From Romanomermis culicivorax (taxonomy: Eukaryota > Nematoda > Enoplea > Mermithida > Mermithidae), in assembly GCA_963922205.1 (NCBI GenBank), contig CAWUHX010000347.1:241991-305990 (forward strand): a stretch of 64,000 bases of DNA, given 5' to 3'. Shown in pieces: positions 1 through 11,148 of this stretch; the stretch's first letter is position 1; each line of letters opens with the position of its first letter. Under the pieces are notes generated by a model, which was not told where the DNA came from, searched no databases, and saw only the letters and a list, made by a program, of their open reading frames with translations. The translations under genes and the position numbers were made by a program.

Positions 1-718
1 TGACTCCTGATGGATACTGGCATTTTCCCCAGGCTCCCCTGGTTGGCGTTGGGGCCTAACCTGGCTAATGGTGGCTATAGGGAGACCCATAGCTGGTGCT
101 TTCTGGTGTTGTCCTGGGGTCTTACTGTAGGGTAAAGGACAACGCCGCCAGGCTAGGTGCGACAATCCCCGAGTCCTGCTCAGTGAGAGTGGGGACAGGG
201 TCACCCGTAAAATGACCTAATTTGTGGGACCCGGTTATGAACCAGACAGCCCCTTTTTAGCCCGAACCTGAGAGGTGGAGGCCCTACTGATCTGTGGAAA
301 ACCTGGGAAACCGACTTAAGAAGGGTTCCCCAACAAATACCCCACAAATAACAAAAATCCCCTGAGAAGACTCACCTAGTCCTGCTTCTCAAGCGATTCG
401 ACGAATCAGGTGGCAAGTCCCTGGATACTTTCGGTCTTCTGGCACTGGAGCAGGGATGCGATCCACACGGGTCCTAGCGACGAGTTTCGGCTATCGGGAG
501 GCGATTCTCCAACATTCTTCTGCTAACCAGGGCGGTCGGACACCTGGCACTGATGGGCAGCGGGTACTGTAGTCGGGTAAGCGGCGGACGTGGTAGAAGG
601 GTATAAATTTATGCAAATTTATATGCTATAAGGCGGCGGACGCAGTAAGAGTAGATATTCGAATTTATTCAAATTAGGCAACAGGCTGCGGATGCTGACA
701 ACAAAATCGGACGCAGGG
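1..718. other. GC-richer sequence of unknown origin, probably old transposon
   Basis: This stretch is clearly GC-richer than the rest of the window and has no open frame of useful length. It contains a TATA-like, A+T palindromic stretch near 601-632 followed by more GGCGGACG-type sequence. It runs directly into the dispersed repeat that follows, so it may be the 5' part of the same element. I could not assign it to a family. Confidence 0.3.
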
Positions 719-1290
719 GTAAACCCAGGAATGAGCAAAAAACTAAAGAAACATGTCCTTTTAAGGACATGTTTGGCTACAGCTGCAGCTTGGGCGGAGT
801 TTCTCGGCGTCCAAGCTAACTTCTGCAGCTAGATGCGATGCAGAAGATGCCTATGAGCACATAGACATTTTTTCGTTCACATGTGTTTAGCACTGAGGCC
901 GGCTGCAGTGCCTATGCTAAGCATATGAACGTCTTTAGCTAAACTTCTTAGCTAGTCGTTTTTGCGTAACAAAAACGACGCTAATTTTTGGTGATAAGAG
1001 GTGCATGGAATGCACCAAAAATAGCCATGTGCTCGTGGAGCACGACTGGCGGAAGTTTTTAGCTAAAGGGCCTACTGTAGCCTGTGTTCATAAAGAAATA
1101 AAAATACAACAAAACGAAACATAGAAATGCATGGAAAATATAAAAACGAACACAAAATGCATGTGTAGAAATAAAATAAACGAAAACATGAATAAGTAAT
1201 AAACAAAACATGAAAAAAGTAAATTGTTGACATGATTTGAATCACGTGATGTTGGGGAATTGAGGGGCACGTGACATAGATAATCAGCAC
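719..1290. repeat. Dispersed repeat R1, copy A
   Basis: This segment matches 54740-55215 in the same orientation, with shared blocks around the ACATGTCCTT hairpin, CTAACTTC.GCAG, GCAGAAGATGCCT, CACATAGACATTTT, CATATGAACGTCTTTA, AGTTTTTAGCTAAAG and TGACGTTGGG-like sequence. A perfect hairpin lies at 751-772: ACATGTCCTT, two T, then AAGGACATGT. No protein is encoded; the minus-strand frames here are shadows. Confidence 0.7.
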
Positions 1291-1412
1291 AAAATATAGT
1301 GTGTTTACTAAAAGGTTCCAACGAAGTACATAATTTTCGAACAGGAGCGTATAGCAGCATAATGCAAATGTAAAACTGCTCCTGAAATTTGCGTACATAA
1401 AAACACACATAT

Positions 1413-1497
1413 TTGGCGCCAAAGTAAGACTGCGCCAAAGTGACATGGGCGCCAAAGTGCGATGGGTGCCCCAGTAAGATGGCCGCCAAGTTGCGAC
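1413..1497. repeat. Short tandem repeat, GCGCCAAAGT unit
   Basis: Four to five diverged copies of a roughly 17-bp unit with core GCGCCAAAGT follow each other in one orientation. It resembles the minisatellite ends of the DNA elements in the kazrin intron, but I found no inverted partner inside the window. Confidence 0.55.
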
Positions 1498-1560
1498 ACA
1501 ACACTTTAAAACATTGGAACATAGAACACAAAAAAAATTACAAAATTGAACAATCAACAC

Positions 1561-1883
1561 TACAAATAATTAAAGCACTATTGATGTCCGTCCTATTCTT
1601 AGTTCAGTAAAAACGGCTGTTATGAACAGTTATAGATGTTCCAACCTGCCTAGCTTTTATTTGTCAATGAGCCAGAAATTTCAGCAGGAAAAAATTCACG
1701 GAGCTTTGAGAAACTCAAAGCCACATTTCGCCGAAAAAATTGGAAAATTTCGTCAAGGAAGTGAACATTTCGTCAGCGAAATCTCGTAAACGAAATTTTC
1801 TTCAGGAAAACCCCAAAAAAATTTCGTCAATGAAGTCTGGAAATTTTTTCAATGAATTTCACTGATGATTCAAGTTCGGGAGC
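1561..1883. other. Insertion target flank with repeated TTTCGTCAA words
   Basis: No gene is seen. The word TTTCGTCA recurs several times between about 1750 and 1840. The last four bases, GAGC at 1880-1883, are repeated after the far LTR and look like the target duplication of the LTR element. Confidence 0.5.
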
Positions 1884-2774
1884 TGTAACGTACCTGCTAA
1901 CCCAGTACTGTAAATATATAGCATACTGTATGTGGTAGACATTTATTAAATATTATTTCATTTTCCTATTTCATCATCTCAAGGGTGTCTGGGATTCATA
2001 CCCAAACATTCCTGTAAAATTACGTGAAGTACTTTATTTTGATCCGTTCACACCCCAGTATCCCAATTAAGATGCCCCAATTAATTTGCACAAACAGCAG
2101 CTGGTCCCCTAGAACCTACACTAAACCACACATTCCATGGCTACCATAATCCCCCATAAAAATCGTAAACAACACCTGCACACAGTAAAATAAGTAAAAG
2201 TCCCGCCAGACAGTAGTCTCAAGTGCAACAGTAGCGACAGTCCCACAAAACATGTGTATAAAGAGAAACCGATACAGGAAGCATGCACAGAAGCACAGAG
2301 GTGTGGCTAAGCCACCCGTAGGAAGCGAGCAAGACACGAAAAGCATACCATACTAGAAAAGCATTGAAAGGGGTGACTAAATTAACAAGAATAGTAAAGC
2401 AGGAAGCAACGATTGGCGGAAGAAAATGGACAGAAGCACGACCTCCCGCAACACCCAGGGAGTGGCCAAAAACGTCATATTTGAAGAGAAGCAAAGCGTG
2501 ATTTTATTATTGTTGTAATTTTCAATTTTCGGTTCCTGCGGTCGTTTCGTTATAATTTGCAAGCAGCCATTTTTTCGAAAGCAATTAAACGGAGTCGTAT
2601 TTTTATTTGCAAGCGAGCACGCCGTCTATTTTTGTATAATCGACAAATCAAAGGATCATCCAACCCGTCGAAACCGTATTGTTGAATCGTCCCGTTCCCC
2701 CCATTCCGTTGTACGCCGTTTCGACTGTCCGTAATTGGATAAAGTAAAGTGCTTCACAAAATCTGGTCATTACA
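1884..2774 (+). repeat. 5' LTR
   Basis: This 891-bp direct repeat of 10258-11148 has the usual TG...CA ends (TGTAACGTACC to GGTCATTACA). It contains the LTR transcription signals by position only; no individual promoter element was assigned. Confidence 0.93.
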
Positions 2775-2779
2775 TATTT

Positions 2780-2797
2780 TGGTGACCATACCGTACC
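2780..2797 (+). promoter_or_regulatory. Candidate tRNA primer-binding site
   Basis: TGGTGACCATACCG begins five bases after the 5' LTR. The leading TGG is what pairs with a tRNA 3' CCA end. The primer tRNA was not identified. Confidence 0.55.
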
Positions 2798-3178
2798 GTT
2801 AACCACTGGAACTCCCTGCCCCCAATTAGGTGTATCCTTTATCCGGGCATCCCAAAGCAGTAGATAATACAGTAGTAATCAATTCCTACAGTAAGACAGA
2901 TACTCGTAGAAAGCAAACTGGAAACCCCCTTCAACAAAACATTAAGCGATACATTTGTACGAATACAGCATGAAGCAAAAATTGAAGCATTTAAGCAGAA
3001 ATCCCAGGGTAAACCAAGAATGACCCACTAAACGCAAGATCATTTAGGAGAAATCATTAGAGAACAGATAAACGATTTATTTTCTGAACATTTTCGTACT
3101 CTACGCACACAATTGAATCAGAATACAGTAAACCCTATCCTAATTGATGATCTAAGAACAGCAAATATTCATTATAAC

Positions 3179-4309
3179 ATGGCAAATAATTTTTACGCGA
3201 AACCTACAGTATTCACGGGCGGCATGACCCAACATTTTGGTGAATGGAATAAATGATTAGAACAATTCATGGCACTCCAAGGCATGAAAGATACAGATGT
3301 ACAGTTAAAGTTGGCATGTTTAGAGATTCATTTAGGAGGAGCCGTGTTAGCAAAATTCAAAAGTTTAGCCAATTCCGAAAACCCTCCCAACACATATGAG
3401 CAGTATAAAATCGCATTACAGGCCTTTTTCCCAAACAATCGAGATTATGAGCTACATCAACAATTTTTATGCGAGAGAAAACAAAAACGATTTGAAACAG
3501 TAACTGAATTCTTGTTTGATCTGGAACACCTCGCAACCCTCGCCTACCCTAACTTTAACACAGAGGCACGGGAAACGATCATAAAACCCCTTTTTGTAGA
3601 AGGTATGCAAAACGAAATCAGGGAAGCAATTAAGTATAGACGGTTCCCAACCTGAAAAGAAATGTCAGATGAAGCAGCTTACATTGAACAGCAAATTCGT
3701 AGAAATGAGCTAAACTCCAACACCCTTCCATTTATACCCCCAAAACCCGAACCCATCTTTTCCCTAACCAAAAATACAGACCAACAGGACCTTTTACACC
3801 AATTAGAACAGCAAGTAAAAGATTTACAGTTGCAGATCAAACAAAAATCCCAACCTCCACAACAGAGTAACTACAACAGTTTCAGTAACAATACTTTCAG
3901 CAGGAATAATGCTTACAGGAACAATACTACCCCTAGACAACCCACATGCTTTCAGTGTGGACAACTTGGACAAGTAGCTCGCAATTGTAAATCAGTAGGC
4001 ACCTGACAATCATGTGAAATTTGTTTTCGTAATAATCACAGTACACGTGATTGTAAAAGCCGATGCATCCACTGCTCCCAAACAGGACATAGATCTGATA
4101 ACTGCCTTTCAAAACCCTACTCAAAATTTCAATGTTTTCTATGCAAGCAGAGAGGTCATACAAGTAGGTACTGTCCGAATCAACAAAGTCATAATATTCA
4201 AAATTGCATTGAGTGCAGGCAACCCCAACCCCTAATAGATATTGATGACCCTGCATACTCAACTTTACCCGCCATAACTAACGGCCCTCAGACTACTTTA
4301 GGAACTATA
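3179..4309 (+). pseudogene. gag: Retrotransposon gag (capsid plus CCHC zinc knuckles), interrupted
   Basis: This is the structural protein region of the LTR element. A capsid-type segment (about 3180-3655) is followed by a Gln/Asn-rich linker with a short coiled coil (3770-3850) and then a row of zinc knuckles: CFQCGQLGQVARNC at about 3948, CEICFRNNHSTRDC, CIHCSQTGHRSDNC and CFLCKQRGHTSRYC, so four in series before about 4190. Multiple knuckles are more than most gypsy elements carry. All parts lie in one frame. TGA stops at 3254, 3653 and 4004 interrupt it. The start codon was not fixed because the frame is broken early. It runs into the next region without a frame change. Confidence 0.85.
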
Positions 4310-6480
4310 ATGCCCACCACTCAGCACCCTAGTCAAGAGGAGTACGTCCTCGACCTGGATGTACCCGATTGGTGCGCCATGTCACCACCCCTGATGCCCG
4401 AAGCCGCCAAAATCGAAAAATGGCCGCCCATCATCCTGGCAGACTACAAAATCCCCCGAAAACAGGACACCAAGTCGCCCACCGCCCCTGATACTCCATC
4501 GAAAACCGGCCGTAATCTCTTGTCCGTCCTACTAGGCCTCACCCCTGAACCTTACAGATTCCCCCCCGGCCAAACACTATTGCCGACCCCCATGAGTAAG
4601 CGACTCCAAACCCCATCCCATAACTCAACTTCAAAAGTTTTACAGACTGTTCAGATTGTAAACCGTCCACCCCCTCAACACAACAACGCAAAACAACAAC
4701 AGCCATGCCAAACTGACCAGAACGAAAAAATACAGTGCCCCGCCACCTCCACTAAAACATTGTATTGGCCGATGTTTTGTATATTTCTTTGTATAATAAT
4801 CCCCACATCGTGTAGTGCCCAATTTCAGATCTGTGGAACTTCATTGAGCGGTCCCTCGGTCAGCATACCAAAACTTGTATCATGCATGCCCCCTTCCACA
4901 GTAGACAAACCGGTACAGACATTCGGAAAAATCTATATCCCCGAAACTAAGCCTCACATAACAGATGCATACAAATGCAGTGTCCGCAAATGGAAAATTT
5001 GTACTAATACAGGATTTTTTTGCTCAAAAGGTATTGTCTTGGACCAAACCAAAATGCAAAATCTTAACCCGCTTGTTTGTAAGGCAATCGTTATAGACAA
5101 AGAACACAATGGTCAAAAATTATACGAAACCCAACCAGGATTTTGGTCAACAAATAACTCCCTAAGCGTAGAATACACATGGTGTTGTACAGACCACTGT
5201 ACATCGGTCACTAACGTCATCATAGAGATAGGACAAATAGCATCTTGGAATGGAAAATCTATGACAGGTACATTAGGTGACCTGGAGTCATGCAGACCAA
5301 CATCAGGCCATTGTGTAATGACTGACGGGTCCATTATCTGGAATGAAACAGCATTCGAAAACTTATGCCCCTTCGAATACAAAAATACACATCCCATAAA
5401 ACTGATGCAAACCCACATGATAATAGAAGAGCTACAAGGTGCATTCTCCGTCAAAAACACACTCTTTTCGAACCCCAACTGCCCAGAAATCTAAGACAGT
5501 GTCCTAACTGAACAGGGCATTGCTGTACAATTAGATAAAAGCACCCCACATCGTAACGCCTTTTTAACCCCAAAAACCAACAAACTCATACTACACTCTA
5601 CGATTTTGATGATTTTAAACTGATTAACGCAAAACTAAACTATCTAGCGGATAAAATCCAGGAATTCGAGATCCAAAATTTCAAAAACATCTGGAGTGAA
5701 TTATGCAGGCAGGGGCAGCATCACCTTGATCTAGTATGGCAAATTTTGCGCCTTGATGCAACCCTTGGGGCGTGTGCATTCCTACAATGAACCGACATAA
5801 TAGCAGAATTCACAGGAGAAGCCCTCACAGTCTGGCCCTGTAAACAAGTAAACGCATCTAAAGTCTTTTACAACCATAAAATCAACCAAACATGCTACAA
5901 ACTTTTACCCATTCTCATAGGAACCAAACTCATGTTTTCGAACCCAGGAGGAAACGATTTGACCCCTTTCTCACAAACGGTCGACTGCCATCACATGCAT
6001 GTAGCCCTTTACAAACAGAATAATACATGGGTCAGCGAAACAGGATCCCCGCATGTCACAAATCTACCTTAAGAAATTGTCTGGAACCAAAATTTCTCCC
6101 TTTTCCATTTTAACACACCCGCAATTTTCCATGATCAACTTGCAACAATTTCGACAAATTTACTCTTTTTGAAACAATACATTTACAAAACTCACACACT
6201 CGAAAACGTTGTTAAAAAACTCATCAATTACACTGCCCAAATGTCCCTTAACTCAGATACAGTTTACAATATGATCTCAGGCAGTGGCCAAGCAATGGGA
6301 AATACCCTCTCTGGCGCCGGTCAAGGCATAGAACATGTAATAACTGGTACTACCCAAAGTCTCACAGAGGTATTAAATAATTTACTCAAAGTACCCCTAC
6401 AAATCATCATCAATCTAGCCGTCATTACTGTAGTCATTGCAGGCGTCTTTTACTCTTTTCTCATTCTTCACAAATATTTC
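4310..6480 (+). pseudogene. Envelope-like membrane glycoprotein region placed between gag and protease, broken
   Basis: An uninterrupted 394-codon stretch (4310-5494) continues the gag frame. It has a Pro-rich start, then an internal hydrophobic segment at about residues 148-168 ending in PTSCSA, which looks like a signal-peptide cleavage site. A Cys-rich ectodomain follows with sequons such as NNS and NET. After the stop at 5492, glycoprotein-like sequence continues with further stops to about 6168, including heptad-like Leu/Ile sequence near 5610-5680 and more Cys and sequons. A strong transmembrane segment lies at about 6393-6470, in the frame that then encodes protease. Signal, Cys-rich sequon-bearing ectodomain and terminal anchor form the layout of a class-type viral fusion or attachment glycoprotein. 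I cannot assign the family. It is broken in several places and is described only as found. Confidence 0.6.
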
Positions 6481-7539
6481 CCTTCCCCAAAGCATCAGGT
6501 CACAAATGAACATGCGTACAAAATACCATCACACAACAGATGTTTACATGAGACCATTCCCCCATCATTCGGCCATGCTCTCTTAGAATTAGCTAATCGT
6601 CATGGGGCACAAACGCAGCAGAAATATGTCGTTGTCGATATTGATACCCCCAGAACTCCTGCAATTGAACTCATTAATCAAATTCGCCAATCTGGATCAA
6701 ATAAGCCACCCCAGAATGTACCTGAGAAACATACCCCTCACATTCCAATCACACTTAATGGGAAGCTAATTACAAAAGGCATGATTGACACTGGTGCCGT
6801 ATACTCACTCATTGACTTGCGAATGGCTCAAATCCTACAGCTAGACATGAAACCCCCGCTAGTCCAAGTCAAAGCAGCAAATAACCTTCCGATTCACTTT
6901 GTGGGAACCACTTTTGTTGCAGTAACAGCCCAAACTATCCAGGAAACAATAATCGTCCATGTTCAAAAAGATTGCACAGCAGATGTCCTTCTAGGCAAAA
7001 ACTTTCTCAGTCGATTTTCGGAATACACTATCAACAATCAGAAGTCTCAGGTCAAATTTGGCAATGTCATACTACCCTGCGATGGCCTAGAATATAGCCC
7101 CCTTTCGACGCATGGTGGAACCTATCTAGACGAAAAATTAGAATTACCACCCCGTACAGTAACCGAATTTACTGTCCCCTTGCCCAAATTGTACCTACAA
7201 GTTAAATAGCTTGAATTTACTCAGAAACCCAAACAGAATCTCAAAGTTCATTTCACAGCTTGTGTCTCTGAGAACCAAAACAGTCGCATACGCATATCAG
7301 TCTTAAATACACAAGACACAATCCAAACTCTTTACCCTGGAACATGCATCGGTACAGTCCCATGTTACATCCCAAAACAAGATGCTTCCGCTAAAGTAAC
7401 CCCTCGACCCAAAACCATCCAAACCGTTTTGATACATTCACATGGTTAGAAGAAAATGTTAATTTAACCTCCAGTGACCTCACAGAAACCGAAAAACGCA
7501 ACTTCTACGTGCCCTATCCAAGTACCCTCATTATATGCT
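6481..7539 (+). pseudogene. Retropepsin-like aspartic protease region
   Basis: This follows the transmembrane segment in the same frame. The catalytic motif is visible as MIDTGAVYSLI at about 6781, and the second conserved element as ADVLLGKNFL at about 6982, the spacing expected for a gypsy-type protease (DTGA, then the hydrophobic-hydrophobic-G motif about 65 residues later). It would mature the polyprotein. A stop at 7207 ends the long open stretch; protein-like sequence linking to RT continues to about 7440, where another stop occurs. Confidence 0.85.
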
Positions 7540-9039
7540 AAATCCAAAATGGACGTAGGTAGAACCACCCTTGTTTCACACACAATCGACACCAATGGCT
7601 CCCAACCCATACGTAGACACCTTTTTCGGACTTCCCCAAAACAATAGCAAATCATACAAGCAGAAGTTGAGCAACTCGCAGCAGCAGGTGTCATAAGCCA
7701 GAGCAATTCTCCATGGTGTACCAATACAGTTTTAGTCCCCAAAAAAGATGGTGGCCATCGTTTATGCATTGATTTTCGAGGCCTCAATAAGGTAACCAAA
7801 AAAGATACCTACCCCTTGCCCGGCATAGACGAAATTCTAGACACCCTGCGTGGCATGAAATATTTTACCTCTCTTGATCAATCCAATGCCTATTATTCCA
7901 TTCCCATTGCACAAGCAGATAGAGAAAAAACTGCATTTAATTACTCAGCCGGACAATATCAGTTCAACTATCTCACCTTCAGTCTCACCAACCCCCCAGC
8001 CACATTATAAAGGCTAATGGATGTCATCCTTTCTGGATTGCAATGGAACACATGCCTTGTATATCTCGACCATGTTTTAGTCTTCGCAGACTCCCATGCC
8101 CAAATGCTGGAACATTTAGACACTATTCTCGCCCATTTCTCCCAAGCAGGCCTTAAACTAAACATACAAAAATGCAAATTCTGCCAGCCCCAAGTCCAAT
8201 ACTTAGGCCACATCATTTCTCAGCAGGGCATTTCGCCAGACCCCAATAAGGTACAGTCCATTTATGACATACCCACGCCAAAAAGCTCCAAAGAAGTTAA
8301 GTCATTCCTTGGCCTAACTTCTTATTATCGCAGATTCATCCCGAACTGCTCCCAAATTTCTAGCCCCCTCACAGCGCTACTCAAAAAGAATTCGGAATTT
8401 TCCTGGGGGCCCCAACAGCAAAACGCATTCACTAAACTCAAAGAGTTGCTTATTCATGCCCCAATACTGCAACATCCCGATTTCACAAAACCGTTCATTT
8501 TGCAAACTGACGCCTCCAAACTTGGAATTGGCACCATTCTCAGCCAACTTGACAGTAAAAGTCAGGACGGCCCCATCGCTTTTGGGAGCCGCACATTGAA
8601 ACTCGCAGAACGCAACTACCCAATAACTGAGTTGGAAACCCTTGCAGTAGTTGAGTTTATCAAGTATTTCCGCCCCTACCTTTTCCAGCAACATGTTATT
8701 GTACACACTGACCATACTGCAGTTCAGGCAGTCTTACAAAAAGAAAACCCATCCCCTTGTATCGCCCATTGGGGATTAGCCCTCTCCAGTATTCAGCTAG
8801 ACATTCGACCTAAGAAAGGCACTGCTAACCACAATGCAGATGCTATTTCTTGTTTCCCCTCAGAGACAGCGAAGCAATCCTTTGATTTTGAGCAACTCGA
8901 AACCCGCCCTGAAATATCCACCATCAACTCTGTTCTTGAGGCCGAAGCAACTGAACAAGAAGAGCAACAGAAAAATTTTGCTGAACTTCAATGCACTGAT
9001 GCAACTGTCAAAAGTATTTTAGCAAAAATGGCCAAATAA
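7540..9039 (+). pseudogene. pol: Reverse transcriptase and RNase H, inactivated
   Basis: RT begins near 7560 and shows the conserved gypsy blocks: a VGAAGVI-like LAAAGVI near 7680, VLVPKKDGGHRLCIDFRGLN at about 7731, FTSLDQSNAYYSIPI at about 7864, and the catalytic box near 8065. That box reads YLDHVLVFA, where the family has Y-x-D-D, so one catalytic Asp is replaced by His. Stops at about 7647 and 8008 interrupt it. RNase H runs from about 8490 with its acidic residues in TDAS, ELET and HTDHTAV and the terminal NADA. The role is copying the genomic RNA and removing the RNA strand. The His replacement and stops make this copy inactive. Confidence 0.9.
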
Positions 9040-9051
9040 CACCCCCTTACT

Positions 9052-10226
9052 ATGATCAAATTCGCAGTACATAAAAACATCCTCTTTCATATAGTCAACA
9101 AACAGGCAAAACTATACATCCCCAAGTCACAAGTCCAGCATCTCATCGCCTCACATCATGACAGCAAATTCACAGGTCATTTCGCTGCCCAGAAAACTCT
9201 CCACCTGCTCAGGCAAAAATATTTTTGGCCTTAAATGAGCCGGGATATCAAACGTTACTGCAAAACTTGCCACCCATGTCAGACACAAAAAGCCCTCCGG
9301 CACAAAATACATGCGAATCTGGTACCAATTCACCCGACTGGCCCATTTGATAAAGTCGGTGTTGATTGTATGGGGCCGTTACCCCTAACTGAAGATGGCA
9401 ATGGATTCATTGTTGTCTTCATCAACTATTTCACCAAGTACGTGGAGGCATTTCTGATCCCTGATATCACTGCAGCCACCATCCCCAAATTATTCCTAAC
9501 CAAAATTGTTTGCCGTCATGGCTCTCCATTGTGATCGTGGCTCTGATTTTGTATCCGATCTCTTTTTACGGATCACCAGTTTGTGCAATACTCAAAAAAT
9601 TCATACCACCCCATACCATCCCATTGCCAATGGGGAAGTTGAGCATTGCAACCAGACCCTAGCCACCTGTATCCGCATGTACATCAATTCAAATCACACT
9701 GATTGGGATACTTATCTACCCTATGCCATTTTTTTCGATTAACATTCATAAGAATGATAGCACTTCGTATCCCCCATTTGAATTGCTCCACGGTAGACAG
9801 GCTAATCTTCCATCAGACGCAGCCTTAAATTTTTTCCCCACGTCCTACATGGTTGATTTAGACGATTATGCCCTTCGTGTAAAATCTCACTTTACAGAAG
9901 CACTCTCAACCGTACAGAAAAATTTACAAAAAGCCCAAGATCACTATACCCTTCAGTATAACAAGCATGCTCAGAACATCCATTACAAGGCAGGTGATCT
10001 TATTCTCTACAAAAATCATTCATGTAAACAAGGGCTGACTCCCAAATTCCTCCCTCGCCAAAATGGGCCCTATACAGTTAAACATTTCATGTACCCCAAT
10101 GTTACACTCCAGCACCCCCGTAAGAATATCACACTTACAGTACATGTAAACGAGACAACCCCTTTTTACCCTCGGAAAGCACCTATCGAAACTGCCCCTA
10201 CCCCTCCTCAACCTCGAAAGCCTTGA
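9052..10226 (+). pseudogene. Integrase, with stop and two frameshifts
   Basis: The N-terminal HHCC zinc domain is seen as HHDS...GHFAAQ followed by YCKTCHPC (about 9153-9275), split by a TAA at 9232. The catalytic core supplies Asp in VDCMGPLP (about 9364), Asp in CDRGSDF (about 9533) and Glu in NGEVEH (about 9640). The frame shifts near 9506-9534 and again near 9723-9742. The C-terminal part has the GPYTV module of gypsy integrases near 10068. It would join element DNA to the host chromosome. It ends just before the polypurine tract, so there is no room for a 3' env gene. Confidence 0.88.
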
Positions 10227-10244
10227 ACGAGGACGTTCAACTCC

Positions 10245-10257
10245 GGAAGGAGGGAAA
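10245..10257 (+). promoter_or_regulatory. Polypurine tract for plus-strand priming
   Basis: GGAAGGAGGGAAA abuts the 3' LTR directly, which is the position and composition expected of the plus-strand primer of an LTR element. Confidence 0.85.
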
Positions 10258-11148
10258 TGTAACGTACCTGCTAAAGCAGTACTGTAAATATATAGCATAC
10301 TGTATGTGATAAACATTTATTAAACATTATTCATTTTCGTATTTTACCGTCTCAAGGGTGTTTGGGATTCACACCCAAACATTCCTGTAAAATTATGTGA
10401 AGTACTTTATTTTGATTCGTTCACACCCCAGTAGCCCAATTAAGATGCCCCAATTAATTTGCGCAAATGGCAGCTGGTCCCCTAGAACCTACACTAAACC
10501 ACACATTCCACAGCTACGGTAATCCCGCATAAAAATTGTAAACAACACCTGCACACAGTAAAATAAGTAAAAGTCCAGCCAGACAGTAGTCTCAAGTGCA
10601 ACAGTAGCGATGGTCCCACAAAACATGTGTATACAGAGAAACCGATACAGGAAGCATGCACAGAAGCACAGAGGTGTGGCTAAGCCCACTGTAGGAAGCA
10701 AGCAAGACACAAAAAGCATACCCTACTAGAAAAGCATTGAAAGGCGTGACTAAATTAGCAAGAATAGTAAAGCAGGAAGCGACGATTGGCGGAAGAAGAT
10801 GGACAGAAGCACGACCTCCTGCGACACCCAGGGAGTGGCCAAAAACGTCGTATTTAAAGAGAAGCAAAGTGTGATTTTATTATTGTTGTAATTCTCAATT
10901 TCCAGTTCCCGCAGTCGTTTCGTTTTTATTTGCAAGTAGCCATTTCTTCAAAAGCAACTAAACTGAGTCATATTTTTATTTGCAAGCGAGCGCGCCGTCT
11001 ATTTTTGTATAATCGACGAATCAAATGATCGTCGAACCCGCCGAAACTGTATTGTTGTATCGCCCTGTTCCCCCCCGTTCCGTTGTACCCCGTTTCGACC
11101 GTCCATAATTGGATAAAGTAAAGTGCTTCACAAAATCTGGTTGTTACA
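10258..11148 (+). repeat. 3' LTR
   Basis: This 891-bp direct repeat of 1884-2774 ends GGTTGTTACA and is followed by GAGC, the second half of the candidate 4-bp target duplication. Confidence 0.93.

Larger units (their letters stand above)
1884..11148 (+). mobile_element. Ty3/gypsy-type LTR retrotransposon, full length but inactivated
   Basis: Two LTRs of exactly 891 bp begin TGTAACG and end TTACA. They flank a primer-binding site, gag with zinc knuckles, an envelope-like glycoprotein region, aspartic protease, reverse transcriptase, RNase H, integrase and a polypurine tract. GAGC at 1880-1883 and 11149-11152 is a candidate 4-bp target duplication. Domain order RT-RH-IN and the protease DTGA motif put it with Metaviridae (Ty3/gypsy). 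Gag plus the glycoprotein region share one frame, and the transmembrane segment, protease, RT and first part of integrase share another. Several in-frame stops and two integrase frameshifts show that the copy is dead. LTRs differ by roughly 5-8 percent where compared by eye, so the insertion is not recent. The glycoprotein position before pol is unusual. Confidence 0.93.

Noticed and set aside
1072-1560. Overlapping minus-strand frames of 147-162 codons
   Set aside because: They lie in dispersed repeat R1 with Phe/Cys/Tyr-rich composition and no homology signal.
2116-2562. Minus-strand frames in the LTRs (also 10489-10935)
   Set aside because: The same frames recur in both LTRs because the LTRs are identical repeats; no protein feature is present.
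3254-4006. TGA read as tryptophan (recoding) in gag
   Set aside because: Stops of other kinds (TAA, TAG), frameshifts and a lost RT catalytic residue in the same element show decay; host genes use TGG normally.
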